This document shows positions 7,859-16,607 of a DNA stretch of 64,000 bases, one piece after another. Origin of the DNA: Geobacter sp. (GTDB taxonomy: Bacteria; Desulfobacterota; Desulfuromonadia; Geobacterales; Geobacteraceae); NCBI GenBank assembly GCA_003314535.1, contig POSG01000002.1, positions 248,001 through 312,000 of the forward strand, given 5' to 3'. Position 1 is the stretch's first letter. Each line of letters starts with the position of its first letter. The position numbers were made by a program, and so were the translations under genes. The notes under the pieces are model-generated. The model was not told the origin of the DNA and did not search any database. It saw only the letters and a program-made list of their open reading frames with translations.

Positions 7859-9064
7859 TCAACCTCCAATGGCTTCGGCCGGATCAACCTTGAGGGCCGC
7901 GCGGATGGCAATAATGCTCGATATAACGCAGATCACGACCACGGCAACGAAGCCCTTGACGGAGTCGAGCGGTTCCAGCAGCACATATTTCGGAAAGATC
8001 GGCGCCATCACCAGGGTAGCGGTGATCTTGCCAACCACAAAGCCGATCATTCCCAATGCGACGGCCTGCTGCATGATCAGGCCGGCAATGGTGCGGTTCC
8101 TGGTGCCGATCAGTTTGAGCACCGCGATCTCACGGATCTTGCCGAGGGTCAGGGTGTAGATAATGAAAGCGACAATTGCCGCGCTGACAATTGAGAGAAT
8201 CACCAGGAACATACCGATCTGCTTTGCCGAGGTGGCGATCAGCTTGCCCACCAGGATCTCCTCCATCTGGCCGCTGGTGTACACCGTCAGCCGCTTCCAG
8301 CGGCGGATGGATGCAGCCACTTCCTCCGCGTCATGACCGGAGGCAACCTGCACCAGAACCGCGTTTACATACGGGTTGGTGCTTTGCGACGCGATGACTG
8401 CATCAAGCAATCCCGGCACTCCCGGCCGATTGAAGGCCGGATTTACGGCGGCGCGGCGGCGCTGCTGCAGGATGGCGTCATTGTCTTTGAGAAACTGGGC
8501 TTCCTGGGCATCCTTGAGCGGGATAAACACCATCGGGTCGCCGCTTGAGGAGACCATCCTCCTGGTCAGGCCAACCACCGTGTAGCTGTTGCGGCGGATG
8601 CCGATGCGCTCGCCGAGTTTAAAGCCGGCGGCAACATCGGCCACCGCCTCGTAATGGCCGCGGGTGATCTGCCGCCCGGCGACGAGATACGATGGCCAGC
8701 CGGGTGTCCCCGGTTCGCCGGCCGTGACGCCGGAGATCATCGCCCGCACGTCGCGCTCGCCCTGGCGCACCTGCATGGTGAGATAGGTGACGTTGGCCGT
8801 TCGCGCCACTCCCGGCATGCCGCGGATACCTCGCCAGGTATCGTCGTAGATGCTTGACGGCTCGGCATAGGGGCCAAGGGTGTCCTTTTGCACCACCCAG
8901 AGATCGGCGCCACTGTTGCCGAGCAGCACCTTGGCGTCATCCACCATGCCCCGGTAGATACCGGCCATGGACAGGGTAACGCCGATCAGCAGCCCCAAGC
9001 CAGCACCGGTGAAGACAAACTTGCCCCAGGAATGCATGATGTCCCGGCCGGCAAGGCTGATCAT
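7859..9064 (-). CDS. ABC transporter permease, FtsX/MacB (DevC-like) family
   Basis: 401 residues with one N-terminal membrane helix, a large periplasmic domain (about residues 40-270) and three C-terminal helices, ending DPAEAIGG, a conserved FtsX-family tail motif (DPxxAI). These mechanotransmission ABC systems push substrates from the periplasm through an outer membrane factor instead of pumping across the inner membrane. ATG 9064 overlaps the TGA of the membrane fusion gene (ATGA). Confidence 0.9.
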   Translation of the reverse strand: MISLAGRDIMHSWGKFVFTGAGLGLLIGVTLSMAGIYRGMVDDAKVLLGNSGADLWVVQKDTLGPYAEPSSIYDDTWRGIRGMPGVARTANVTYLTMQVRQGERDVRAMISGVTAGEPGTPGWPSYLVAGRQITRGHYEAVADVAAGFKLGERIGIRRNSYTVVGLTRRMVSSSGDPMVFIPLKDAQEAQFLKDNDAILQQRRRAAVNPAFNRPGVPGLLDAVIASQSTNPYVNAVLVQVASGHDAEEVAASIRRWKRLTVYTSGQMEEILVGKLIATSAKQIGMFLVILSIVSAAIVAFIIYTLTLGKIREIAVLKLIGTRNRTIAGLIMQQAVALGMIGFVVGKITATLVMAPIFPKYVLLEPLDSVKGFVAVVVICVISSIIAIRAALKVDPAEAIGG

Positions 9065-10212
9065 CGCGTCACTCCCGGAATCCGGTCAACGACCTTGATG
9101 CGGCTGCGCGTACTCAGGGCTTTTGCGCTGTACACCACCACCCGGTCACCAGCCGCAAGCCCGGCGCGCACCTGGACATTCCCCTCCAGATCGGTTGTGC
9201 CCAGCGTGACCGGCGTAAAGCGAAGATCGCCGTTCTTTACCTTCCAGACGCCCGTTTGTCCATTGCTGCGCTGGATGGCTGCATTGGGGATTACCGGCGC
9301 CTTGTGGAGCGCCGGCAGGGTAACCGTGACTTCGGCAAGCTCGCCCACCGGCGGCAGCGGTTCGAGGCGTTGATCGAACACCACCTTGGCCAGCGTTTCT
9401 TCGGTCACTTCGTCGGCCATCGGCTCAAGCCGCAGGATACGTCCGGCCAAAGCGTGCCCGGCGCGCGAGCGCAGCACGATCTGCACCGGCAGGCCCGCGG
9501 CAAGTCCCCGGCCGCCAAGCTGATCGAACCGCACATTGAGCCACAGGTTTTTCGGATCGATCACTTCCACTACCGCCTGGCCGGCTACAACCGTGGTGCC
9601 GGGATCTGCATCGCGCACGGCAACCAGACCATCGGCAGAGGCAAACAGACGCAGGTTGTTGCGTTGCGCGATCAAAGCCGCCCTGTCACTGCGGATCCGG
9701 GCCAGCTCCTCACGCGCCGCGTCGAGACCGGCCTCAGCCAGCTGCAGCTCATATTTTTTGGTGGTGACAATTTCCTCACTGGTTGAGCGTACTGCAAGCA
9801 ATTGCTCAAAACGCCGGGCTTGGATTTGCGCATAGACCTGTCGTGACCGGGCATCCCGCAGTTGTGCCTCGGCACGTTTGACCGCCGCCTCCTGGGCACG
9901 GATGCGCTCGTCGAGATCAACCGGATCCATTTCACCGAGTAGCTGTCCGGCCCGGACCAGATCGCCGACCTCTACATCCAGCCGTGCAACCCGCCCGGCA
10001 AAGGTCGGACCAATCCTGTAGGTGTAGCGCGACTCGACGGTCCCGATGCCGAACAAACCCGGGGCAATGGAGCGCTCCTCCACGGTGCCGACCGTCACCG
10101 GTACCGGCGCCAGCGGACCCGAGCGCAGGGCGACATAGACAAAAAGCGCCAGCAGCGGCAGGAGCACCGCCATGATTGCCAGGGTGCGGGTCTGAAAGGG
10201 GAGCCGTTTCAC
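9061..10212 (-). CDS. HlyD/MacA-type periplasmic membrane fusion protein
   Basis: 383 residues: an N-terminal membrane anchor (about 10-30), a split biotinyl-lipoyl domain (RVARLDVEVGDLVRAGQLLGE and the later LFASADGLVAVRDADPGTTV), a long coiled-coil hairpin between them (about 105-190), and beta-barrel and membrane-proximal domains. It links the permease to the outer membrane lipoprotein. The start is GTG at 10212, overlapping the regulator stop (GTGA), with GGGAGGACACA as ribosome site. Confidence 0.92.
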   Translation of the reverse strand: MKRLPFQTRTLAIMAVLLPLLALFVYVALRSGPLAPVPVTVGTVEERSIAPGLFGIGTVESRYTYRIGPTFAGRVARLDVEVGDLVRAGQLLGEMDPVDLDERIRAQEAAVKRAEAQLRDARSRQVYAQIQARRFEQLLAVRSTSEEIVTTKKYELQLAEAGLDAAREELARIRSDRAALIAQRNNLRLFASADGLVAVRDADPGTTVVAGQAVVEVIDPKNLWLNVRFDQLGGRGLAAGLPVQIVLRSRAGHALAGRILRLEPMADEVTEETLAKVVFDQRLEPLPPVGELAEVTVTLPALHKAPVIPNAAIQRSNGQTGVWKVKNGDLRFTPVTLGTTDLEGNVQVRAGLAAGDRVVVYSAKALSTRSRIKVVDRIPGVTR

Positions 10213-10817
10213 TGTGTCCTCCCGATGCCGCGCCGAAAGATGGCAAAGGCCTGTGGCGCAACACGTCGGATGCGCGCCACATCGCCGGCCAACAGCGACT
10301 GCATGACCAGACCCTGAACTGTACCGATAAACAGAATGGCGCCCGCCTCGGATTCCAGCGAGGCGTCCACTTCACCGCATTGCTTGCCTTCTTCGAGCAG
10401 GTGGTGCACCCGCTCCGCATAGCGGTGAATCAGTGTCTGCGCCAAGCGCTTGGCAGCCGATGATTCTCCCCGCTGCAACTCCCCGAACAGTATTCGCGGC
10501 ACACCTGGGTGTTCTGCCACGAATTCTATGTGAGCCACAAATATCGCCTCCAGCGTGGCCAGCGGCGAAAGGCCCTTCTGCACTACCTTCTCCTGCCTGG
10601 AAAGCAGCTTTTCCGCCACCCACTCCATAACCGCCTCGAAGATGGCGTCTTTGGTGGGAAAGTGACGGAAGATCGCACCCTGGGTCAGCCCCATGCGTTT
10701 GGCAATGGACGCCGTGGTGATCTCGCTTGGATTCTGCTCCGCCGCCAGTGCAATAACCGTTTCAACGGTCACCGCACGGCGCTCCAACGCCGGAAGATGT
10801 TTGAGATGTGAATTCAT
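10209..10817 (-). CDS. TetR/AcrR-family repressor of the ABC efflux operon
   Basis: 202 residues. The N-terminal helix-turn-helix is ITTASIAKRMGLTQGAIFRHFPTKDAIFEAV; the ligand-binding part is variable as usual. It is the promoter-proximal gene of the operon, and a 24-base perfect palindrome lies just upstream, so autoregulation together with the pump is likely. I chose ATG 10817 (AAGGG eight bases upstream) over the in-frame GTG at 10826, whose ribosome site would touch the start. Confidence 0.9.
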   Translation of the reverse strand: MNSHLKHLPALERRAVTVETVIALAAEQNPSEITTASIAKRMGLTQGAIFRHFPTKDAIFEAVMEWVAEKLLSRQEKVVQKGLSPLATLEAIFVAHIEFVAEHPGVPRILFGELQRGESSAAKRLAQTLIHRYAERVHHLLEEGKQCGEVDASLESEAGAILFIGTVQGLVMQSLLAGDVARIRRVAPQAFAIFRRGIGRTQ

Positions 10818-10831
10818 GATGGGCACCCTTA

Positions 10832-10878
10832 AAGATAGTAATTAATTACTATCTTATATAATCCGAAGATTTTGTCAA
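10832..10878 (-). promoter_or_regulatory. Promoter and 24-base palindromic operator of the ABC efflux operon
   Basis: The 24 bases 10832-10855 form a perfect palindrome (half-site AAGATAGTAATT). On the minus strand TTGACA lies at 10878-10873, and a TAAGAT -10 element 16 bases on overlaps the outer end of the palindrome. A repressor bound there would block RNA polymerase. The palindrome ends 15 bases before the chosen start codon of the TetR gene, the expected place for its own binding site. Confidence 0.7.
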
Positions 10879-11009
10879 TGCCTTTGTTGAAGGATCGCGA
10901 TTTTGTTGCCCGGGAACAGCTCGCGCGGCAGTTCTCCTCCTTGGCGCGGCACAAAAAACTCATGTTCAAACCTGAACATGAAATAAAGGATCCAATGGCG
11001 GGATTGTAA
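10878..11009 (+). pseudogene. C-terminal relic of a second nrfA
   Basis: An in-frame stretch ends HKKLMFKPEHEIKDPMAGL at the TAA 11007-11009. It matches the end of the intact NrfA (SKKLMFKRKDEVKDPLAGL) at 14 of 19 residues. Upstream, FVAREQLARQFSSLAR is compatible with the preceding helix but less conserved. No haem motif is present, so only the tail survives. It lies on the far side of the ABC efflux cassette from the intact nrfHA. The rest of 11010-11238 shows nothing I can assign. Confidence 0.7.
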
Positions 11010-11238
11010 AGTCACCAAGGATTTCCGACGTCTGCAAACTATAAAAAGAAAAAAGCAAACCACGCTATGGTACAAAATAGACTTTGTCTGTTTGAGTTTC
11101 CCCCGATATTGTTGACAGTCAAGCGAGCAGAGCTGTTTTTGCTCCGGCAAAATTACTTGTCATGTCAGACTACCGGGTGATCTGGTGTCGATCTACAAAA
11201 CAGGAGTGGTCCTTGTCCACAAGAAATTGGGCGGTCAT

Positions 11239-11960
11239 TTACAAACATCCAGCAGGAGGATTTGGCGCTGTCGGCAAGTAGTAATAAACCTCCTCCAAGA
11301 GTATCTGTGAGGTCATGAACCGTTGTGACAGTTCGTCCGCCGGCATGTGGCGGTCATAATAGTATCCTTGAGCTTCATGGCAGCAATTATCTTTTATTAT
11401 CTGTTCCTGCTCGGCGCACTCAACCCCTTCGGTAACTACTTCAAGATCGAGACAAAGACCCATAGCACAAATTGCGGCTATGATTCGACGATCTTCTTCG
11501 GATTCATGAGCGTTGATCATAAAAGAACGGTCAATCTTCAGAATATCAATCGGCAGGTTGCGCAAATAACTGAATGAAGAGTATCCGGTCCCAAAATCGT
11601 CGATACTTATTTTGACGCCGATGTTCTGTAATTCCTTCAGGAGGCTGACAGACTGACCCGAATCTTCCACCAGTGCGCTTTCCACGATTTCCAGCTCAAG
11701 AGCCTGAGCACAGAGGTTGTTCGATGATAATGCGTCCTTTAAAATGCCAAAGTGACAATAATTTACGCATACCATCAACTTCTTACCCATTCAATTCGAT
11801 GAAGAGCCATTCCAAAGCATCCAGCCTGGCAATAGGATTTAAATGGGAAAATCTTCCTCTGTCGCAAATAAAACCATGACTTCCAAACAGCTCAATGCTA
11901 AATCCTTACCCCGGCTTTTCTTGCTTGCAATGCACATGCTGATATTGCGGAGAAGTCTGG
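11239..11960 (-). pseudogene. Degraded GGDEF/EAL (cyclic di-GMP) signalling gene
   Basis: The open part (11239-11790) holds the second half of an EAL domain: LEIVESALVEDSGQS, VKISIDDFGTGYSSF, LPIDILKIDRSF and LEVVTEGVE. The N-terminal EAL motif itself is missing. Upstream, different frames give PIARLDALEW (EAL start) and LLRNISMCIASKKSRG (the end of a GGDEF domain), separated by stops at about 11774 and 11840. The final motif reads GYYYDRHMPADEL instead of the usual GYLFSKPLP. The gene is truncated, frameshifted and unlikely to make an active phosphodiesterase. Confidence 0.75.
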
Positions 11961-12035
11961 GTCAGAAGCTGATCTTGCTAACCTGGGATGGTATGGTAAG
12001 GTTGGCAGTATGTATGATTCATAACGGAGCATTCT

Positions 12036-13121
12036 ATGGCGAACACGACTATCCAGGATCGAGCCGCAGGCGCCATCATGGGAGCATTCATAGGTGATGC
12101 CCTGGGCCTCGGTCCCCACTGGTACTATGACCTGCAAGAGATGCACCGCGACTTCGGGAATTGGATTACCTGCTATTCGGACCCCAAGCCGGGCCGCTAC
12201 CATTCAGGACTCAAGGCAGGCCAGCTCTCCCAGGCCGGCTTCATTCTCACCCTGACGCTCCGCTCCCTGGTTGACAGGGGCGGATATGACGAAGAAGATT
12301 TCTGCCGTCGGATGGACGAGGAGCTCTTCCCCCTGCTGGACGGCACACCGGCCTGCGGGCCTGGAGGCTACACCAGCCAGTCGATCCGCGAGGCATGGCG
12401 GCGAAGGGTTCAGCAGCAGTTGCCATGGGGCCTGACCGGCGGCCACGCTGACACCACTGAAGCCCTCGAGCGCACAATTGCAATTGCGGTCTGCTATGCC
12501 ATGCAGCCCCATGATCTGGCCAGACACGTGTCAGGGAACACCATCCTTACCCAGACCGACGATACGGTGGTCTCCATGACCGTGGCCTGTTGCGCGGCGC
12601 TGGGACTGCTGGTGCAGGGGCATCCCCTGGACGTCAAATTATCGTCCAAACTCATGCGCCTTGTTTCAGCAGGGGAACTCCCCTTTCATGCCGTTACCCG
12701 TGCGGAAATGCAGCCGCCGCAGCCTGGCGACCCCGACCCGCCCCGCGCCGGACAGTTCGCCTCGCCGGACGCCCTGCTCACGCCTTCCTACATGGCCGAA
12801 GCCGCGGCCGACACGGGAATCCGCATCGAGCCGGCCTGGAAGGTTTCCCTAGTCTACGGCATGCCCTGCGCAATTTACCATCTGCTTCCGGCGGCCTACT
12901 ATCTCGCTTCCCGCTTCCGCGACGATTTCGAATCCGCCGTGCTCCATGCTGTGAATGGCGGTGGCCAGAACCAGGCCCGCGCCATCATCACCGGCGCATT
13001 GGTGGGCGCACAGGTCGGCCTTACCGCCATACCCCAGCGTTTCCTCGACGGGCTTGAAAACGGCGCCGCTCTCATCGGGCTTGCGAACAAGCTCGCAGAA
13101 AGAGCACAGGAAAAAGTGTGA
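12036..13121 (+). CDS. ADP-ribosylglycohydrolase (DraG/ARH) family protein with altered acidic motifs
   Basis: 361 residues. The opening AAGAIMGAFIGDALGLGPHW is the hallmark of the DraG/ARH all-helical fold, which hydrolyses ADP-ribose linkages using two magnesium ions. The acidic metal ligands differ from the canonical pattern: the region expected to hold TDD near residue 63 reads AGQLSQAGF, and the C-terminal GGDTDT-like motif reads NGGGQNQAR (307-315). A TDDT occurs instead at 174-177 and GGHADT at 135-140. It may be a distinct subfamily with a rewired site or a non-hydrolytic member. Good ribosome site (GGAG). Stand-alone gene; the next gene starts 31 bases later. Confidence 0.8.
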   Translation: MANTTIQDRAAGAIMGAFIGDALGLGPHWYYDLQEMHRDFGNWITCYSDPKPGRYHSGLKAGQLSQAGFILTLTLRSLVDRGGYDEEDFCRRMDEELFPLLDGTPACGPGGYTSQSIREAWRRRVQQQLPWGLTGGHADTTEALERTIAIAVCYAMQPHDLARHVSGNTILTQTDDTVVSMTVACCAALGLLVQGHPLDVKLSSKLMRLVSAGELPFHAVTRAEMQPPQPGDPDPPRAGQFASPDALLTPSYMAEAAADTGIRIEPAWKVSLVYGMPCAIYHLLPAAYYLASRFRDDFESAVLHAVNGGGQNQARAIITGALVGAQVGLTAIPQRFLDGLENGAALIGLANKLAERAQEKV

Positions 13122-13152
13122 AGAATCAATCTGCAAAACGGGGGAATAATCC

Positions 13153-15528
13153 ATGAAAAATGCAGCTAACATATTCTGCCTCACGTTTTCCATTATCTGT
13201 CTGGCAGCTTCGGGTTCTTTTCCTGCACGGGCAGAGGTGATCTCCATCGGCATGCTCCCCGTCCTGGATGAAAGCGGCGCCCAGATCCCGCAGAAACTCC
13301 TGATCAAGGTCGCTCAGGACCTGAAGCAGAAAATGACCCTTGCCTACCAGGATGTCCTGGTCCGGCCGGTGAGAGGCGTAGATGCTTCCAGTCTGCAAGT
13401 CGAACAGCTGACGGCCCTGGGCAGGAAGCAAGGAGTGCGATACCTGTTGCGCACAGGAATCCTGGATCTTAAAAACGACCGGGCGCTGACATGCGACATC
13501 GGACTCTACGCGGAACTCATCACTGTTGACAGCGGTGCGGTCACCAGCTTGCGTGCAAACGGTTCCGGTTCGGATTCGAACCCCAGGATGGAAGACGCCC
13601 GCAACTGGGAGGCTTACAATCTCAAAAGCAGCGCGTTCGCCCAGAGCGCCCTGGCACAGGCTTTGAACAGCGCCATCGAACAGTTGGCGCAACAGGTGCA
13701 CCAGGCGGTCTTCCCCTCCGGCCAGCCAATATCGGAAACCGTGCAGACCCAAACGCAGCCCCCCCCCGCGGTCACCGGCCCGGCAACCGTCCCTTATGAA
13801 GCCGACCAGGAATTGCAGCAGCTCGTCGCCCAGGCAGAATCCCTTGTGGCCAGCGGCGCTGCCAGCGGAAAGGATATCAGCTCGCTGCAACAGTCACTGG
13901 AAGGTTTGCGGAATGCGCTGAACAACAAGGTTTCCCTCATGACGCAAGGCCAGGACACCGGTTCCGTCGACCAGGAGATCGCCCAGCGCAAAGCCGAATT
14001 GCAGAACATCATCGCTGCATCAACCCAGGAAGCGGTCAATCAGCCGTCCCAAAGCCAGCCACAAGAGATCAGCAGTGACTTGAAGAGCGGCATTTCCAAA
14101 GTTAATGAACTCTTGGGCGAAGCGCTGAACTGCATTCTCAAGATACAGGAGATCCGCACAGCCCTGCAGAATTCCCAAAGCCAGTCTATCCCGCCTCCAT
14201 CTGACTCGGGCCAGGTTTATGCCCCGGTGGTCGAGCCCACCTCCGATGTCAGTGGCGTCGTTACAGACAGCTCCGGCAACCCGGTGGAAGGCGCAACCGT
14301 GGCCGATCCCCAATCCGGCGCCAGCGCAACCACCGACAGCGCGGGGTCCTATGTCATTCCCCTGGTCCCCAGCGGCCGTTTCGCCACCATGAAGGTATTC
14401 AAAGGCGGAAAAGTGCTTTCTTCCGGCAAAATCCAGCTGCAGCCCGGTCTCATGGCTTTCGCCGATTGGCAGGTAGGGGCCGGCGGGACTGCTGCCAAAG
14501 CGCCGGGGATCAAAATTCTGGCGTCCAACGTGATCATTCCCCCGAAAACCGGAGCCCAGGCGGCCAAGTCGGGCACGATCGAAGGGGTGGTGCGCGACAG
14601 CAAGGGCTCACCGGTCGCTCGCGCTCTGGTAATCGTCAAGGGGCTGGGAGCGGCCCGTACCGATTCCCAGGGCAGATACATGTTCGTCAATGTTCCCCAG
14701 GGCGATTATCAGGTGATGATACGCAAAGGGGTATCAACCGTCCAGACCCAGCAAGTCAAAGTTGCTGCCAGGAAAGTGGTCGAAAGCAAGACTGTTTTCA
14801 AGGGCAAGGCAATTGCTTCTCCAATCCTGGGCAAGCAGGCCGTTTTGACCGGCGGTGCAGGCGCCACGCTGAAAGGCAGGATCATCGCAAAAAACAGGCA
14901 GCCGCTCCCTGGCGCAAAAGTCACGGCGGTCTATTCAGGCGGCGCCATTTCCGTTTTCGCCGATCTCAAAGGCAACTATGAATTCAGGAACCTGAAGCAG
15001 GGAACTTACCGCCTGCTGGCCAACAAGGCCGGATACCTGGAAGCGAGCAGCAATGTTTCCCTGAAGGGCACCCAGAGCGAAATGCGGGATTTCACGCTTG
15101 AAAAAGCTTCACCCGAAATCCAGAAAGTAATGTCAACCAGGCCTGCCGCAACTCCCATCAGGACGAGGACCGTTCCGCCCGCCACGACTGGCAGCGTAAC
15201 CATGACGCCAAAAGTCCAGATTTCCGGCATTGTGCGGGGCAGAGTCACGGACAGCAAGACAGGGAAACCTTTGAGCCACGCCAAAGTCACACTATTGAAC
15301 AATGAGGCGCAAACTGGTGTAAACGGCGATTTCAGCTTTCAGAACATACCGGCGGGCAACCATACCTTAGCCGTCGAAAAATCCAATTACCACGATGCCA
15401 GGAGAAGAATCACGGTGCATGGCGGGAAAACGGCAATTGCGGATGTCCGAATGGCGCCCAAGACCGGCACGCAGCTGCAGAAAAAGCTTTTTCCTTCTCT
15501 CAGCCCTTCAGGAACCGGCTCAAAGTGA
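13153..15528 (+). CDS. Secreted protein with four carboxypeptidase-regulatory-like (CarboxypepD_reg) domains
   Basis: 791 residues with a Sec signal peptide (cleavage probably after ARA, near 27). The N-terminal 170 residues (VISIGMLPVLDESG, VRYLLRTGILDL) look like the nucleotide-free alpha/beta domain of CsgG/TolB-type envelope proteins. A Gln/Ser-rich helical region follows (about 200-355), then four beta-sandwich CarboxypepD_reg modules at about 365-435, 475-545, 573-650 and 692-765, each with the SGxVxDxxGxPVxxAxV pattern. These modules usually sit in cell-surface or periplasmic proteins. The specific role is unknown. Ribosome site GGGGGAA. Translation may follow from the glycohydrolase-like gene upstream. 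Confidence 0.75.
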   Translation: MKNAANIFCLTFSIICLAASGSFPARAEVISIGMLPVLDESGAQIPQKLLIKVAQDLKQKMTLAYQDVLVRPVRGVDASSLQVEQLTALGRKQGVRYLLRTGILDLKNDRALTCDIGLYAELITVDSGAVTSLRANGSGSDSNPRMEDARNWEAYNLKSSAFAQSALAQALNSAIEQLAQQVHQAVFPSGQPISETVQTQTQPPPAVTGPATVPYEADQELQQLVAQAESLVASGAASGKDISSLQQSLEGLRNALNNKVSLMTQGQDTGSVDQEIAQRKAELQNIIAASTQEAVNQPSQSQPQEISSDLKSGISKVNELLGEALNCILKIQEIRTALQNSQSQSIPPPSDSGQVYAPVVEPTSDVSGVVTDSSGNPVEGATVADPQSGASATTDSAGSYVIPLVPSGRFATMKVFKGGKVLSSGKIQLQPGLMAFADWQVGAGGTAAKAPGIKILASNVIIPPKTGAQAAKSGTIEGVVRDSKGSPVARALVIVKGLGAARTDSQGRYMFVNVPQGDYQVMIRKGVSTVQTQQVKVAARKVVESKTVFKGKAIASPILGKQAVLTGGAGATLKGRIIAKNRQPLPGAKVTAVYSGGAISVFADLKGNYEFRNLKQGTYRLLANKAGYLEASSNVSLKGTQSEMRDFTLEKASPEIQKVMSTRPAATPIRTRTVPPATTGSVTMTPKVQISGIVRGRVTDSKTGKPLSHAKVTLLNNEAQTGVNGDFSFQNIPAGNHTLAVEKSNYHDARRRITVHGGKTAIADVRMAPKTGTQLQKKLFPSLSPSGTGSK

Positions 15529-15736
15529 AACATGCCTGAAAACAGAAACTGTACCTATCGAATTGATGGACGATATAAATGGAAAGCAAGGAAGGATTTC
15601 TAAAAAACGTACTGTAAGAGAATGCCCTTCGGACAATCTTCGGACTGGAAATGTTTTCAATTTTTTAACTGTGAATGAGGTCGATGAAAGTGGTACAATC
15701 CTCCACCGGTCAATTCTTCACTAAAGGGGTGCATAC

Positions 15737-16600
15737 ATGAATCTCGGTTTCGTCGGTCTTGGAATCATGGGTAGTGCGATGGCAATGAACCTCATCAAGG
15801 CTGGGTTCAAGGTGACCGTCTGGAACCGGACGGAAGAAAAAGCCGGCCCACTGGTCGAGGCAGGCGCTGTTGCGGCCTCCACGCCACGTGCTGCAGCAGA
15901 AGCATCCGACATCGTGTTCGCCATGATGGCCACCCCCTTTGCAGTGAAATCGGTTCGTGACGGAAAGGACGGCATCATTGCCGGACTTGATTCCGGCAAG
16001 GGCTACGTGGACATGTCAACGATCGATGCAGGGACATCAAAGGAATCAGCAAGGCTTTCACACGAAAAAGGCGCTCTCTTCCTGGAAGCGCCTGTCGCCG
16101 GCAGCCGCAAACCGGCCGAGGATGCGACACTGACCATAATGGCGGCTGGCGACAGTGACCTTTATCAAAGATCCCTACCCGCCTTGGAGAAGATGGGCAG
16201 CAAGATCCTGTTCCTCGGTGAAACCGGCAATGCCACACGCATGAAACTTGCGAACAACCTGGTAATGGGAGGCATGCTGACTGCACTCTGCGAAGGGCTG
16301 GCCCTGGCATCCGAAAGCGGTCTGGATCCCCTCCAGCTGCTTGAAGTGCTTGATTCGGGGGCCATGACGAACCCCATGTTCCGGTTGAAGGGCGGTATGA
16401 TTGCCGGAAGCGGCGGTTTCCCGGCCGCTTTTCCACTCAAGCACATGCAGAAAGACCTGCGCCTGTCTCTCCAGCTCGCCGAGGAAGTCGGGCAGCCACT
16501 CTTTGCAACGGCAACCGTCAACGAACTCTTCAAAAAGGCTCTTTCCGAAGGCCTGGGCGACTCGGATTTTGCCGCGGTCAGCAAAGCGATAAGGAAATAG
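15737..16600 (+). CDS. NAD(P)-dependent beta-hydroxyacid dehydrogenase (GLYR/GHBDH type)
   Basis: 287 residues. The Rossmann motif GLGIMGSAMAMNL is at 7-19, the substrate loop is APVAGSRKPAEDATL, and the catalytic Lys lies in GNATRMKLANNLVMG. The sequence belongs to the branch that reduces succinic semialdehyde and glyoxylate to the hydroxy acids; Geobacter members of this branch have been characterised as such. Cytoplasmic. Monocistronic-looking, with the SRAP gene starting 8 bases after its stop. Confidence 0.88.
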   Translation: MNLGFVGLGIMGSAMAMNLIKAGFKVTVWNRTEEKAGPLVEAGAVAASTPRAAAEASDIVFAMMATPFAVKSVRDGKDGIIAGLDSGKGYVDMSTIDAGTSKESARLSHEKGALFLEAPVAGSRKPAEDATLTIMAAGDSDLYQRSLPALEKMGSKILFLGETGNATRMKLANNLVMGGMLTALCEGLALASESGLDPLQLLEVLDSGAMTNPMFRLKGGMIAGSGGFPAAFPLKHMQKDLRLSLQLAEEVGQPLFATATVNELFKKALSEGLGDSDFAAVSKAIRK

Positions 16601-16607
16601 CCAGGAT

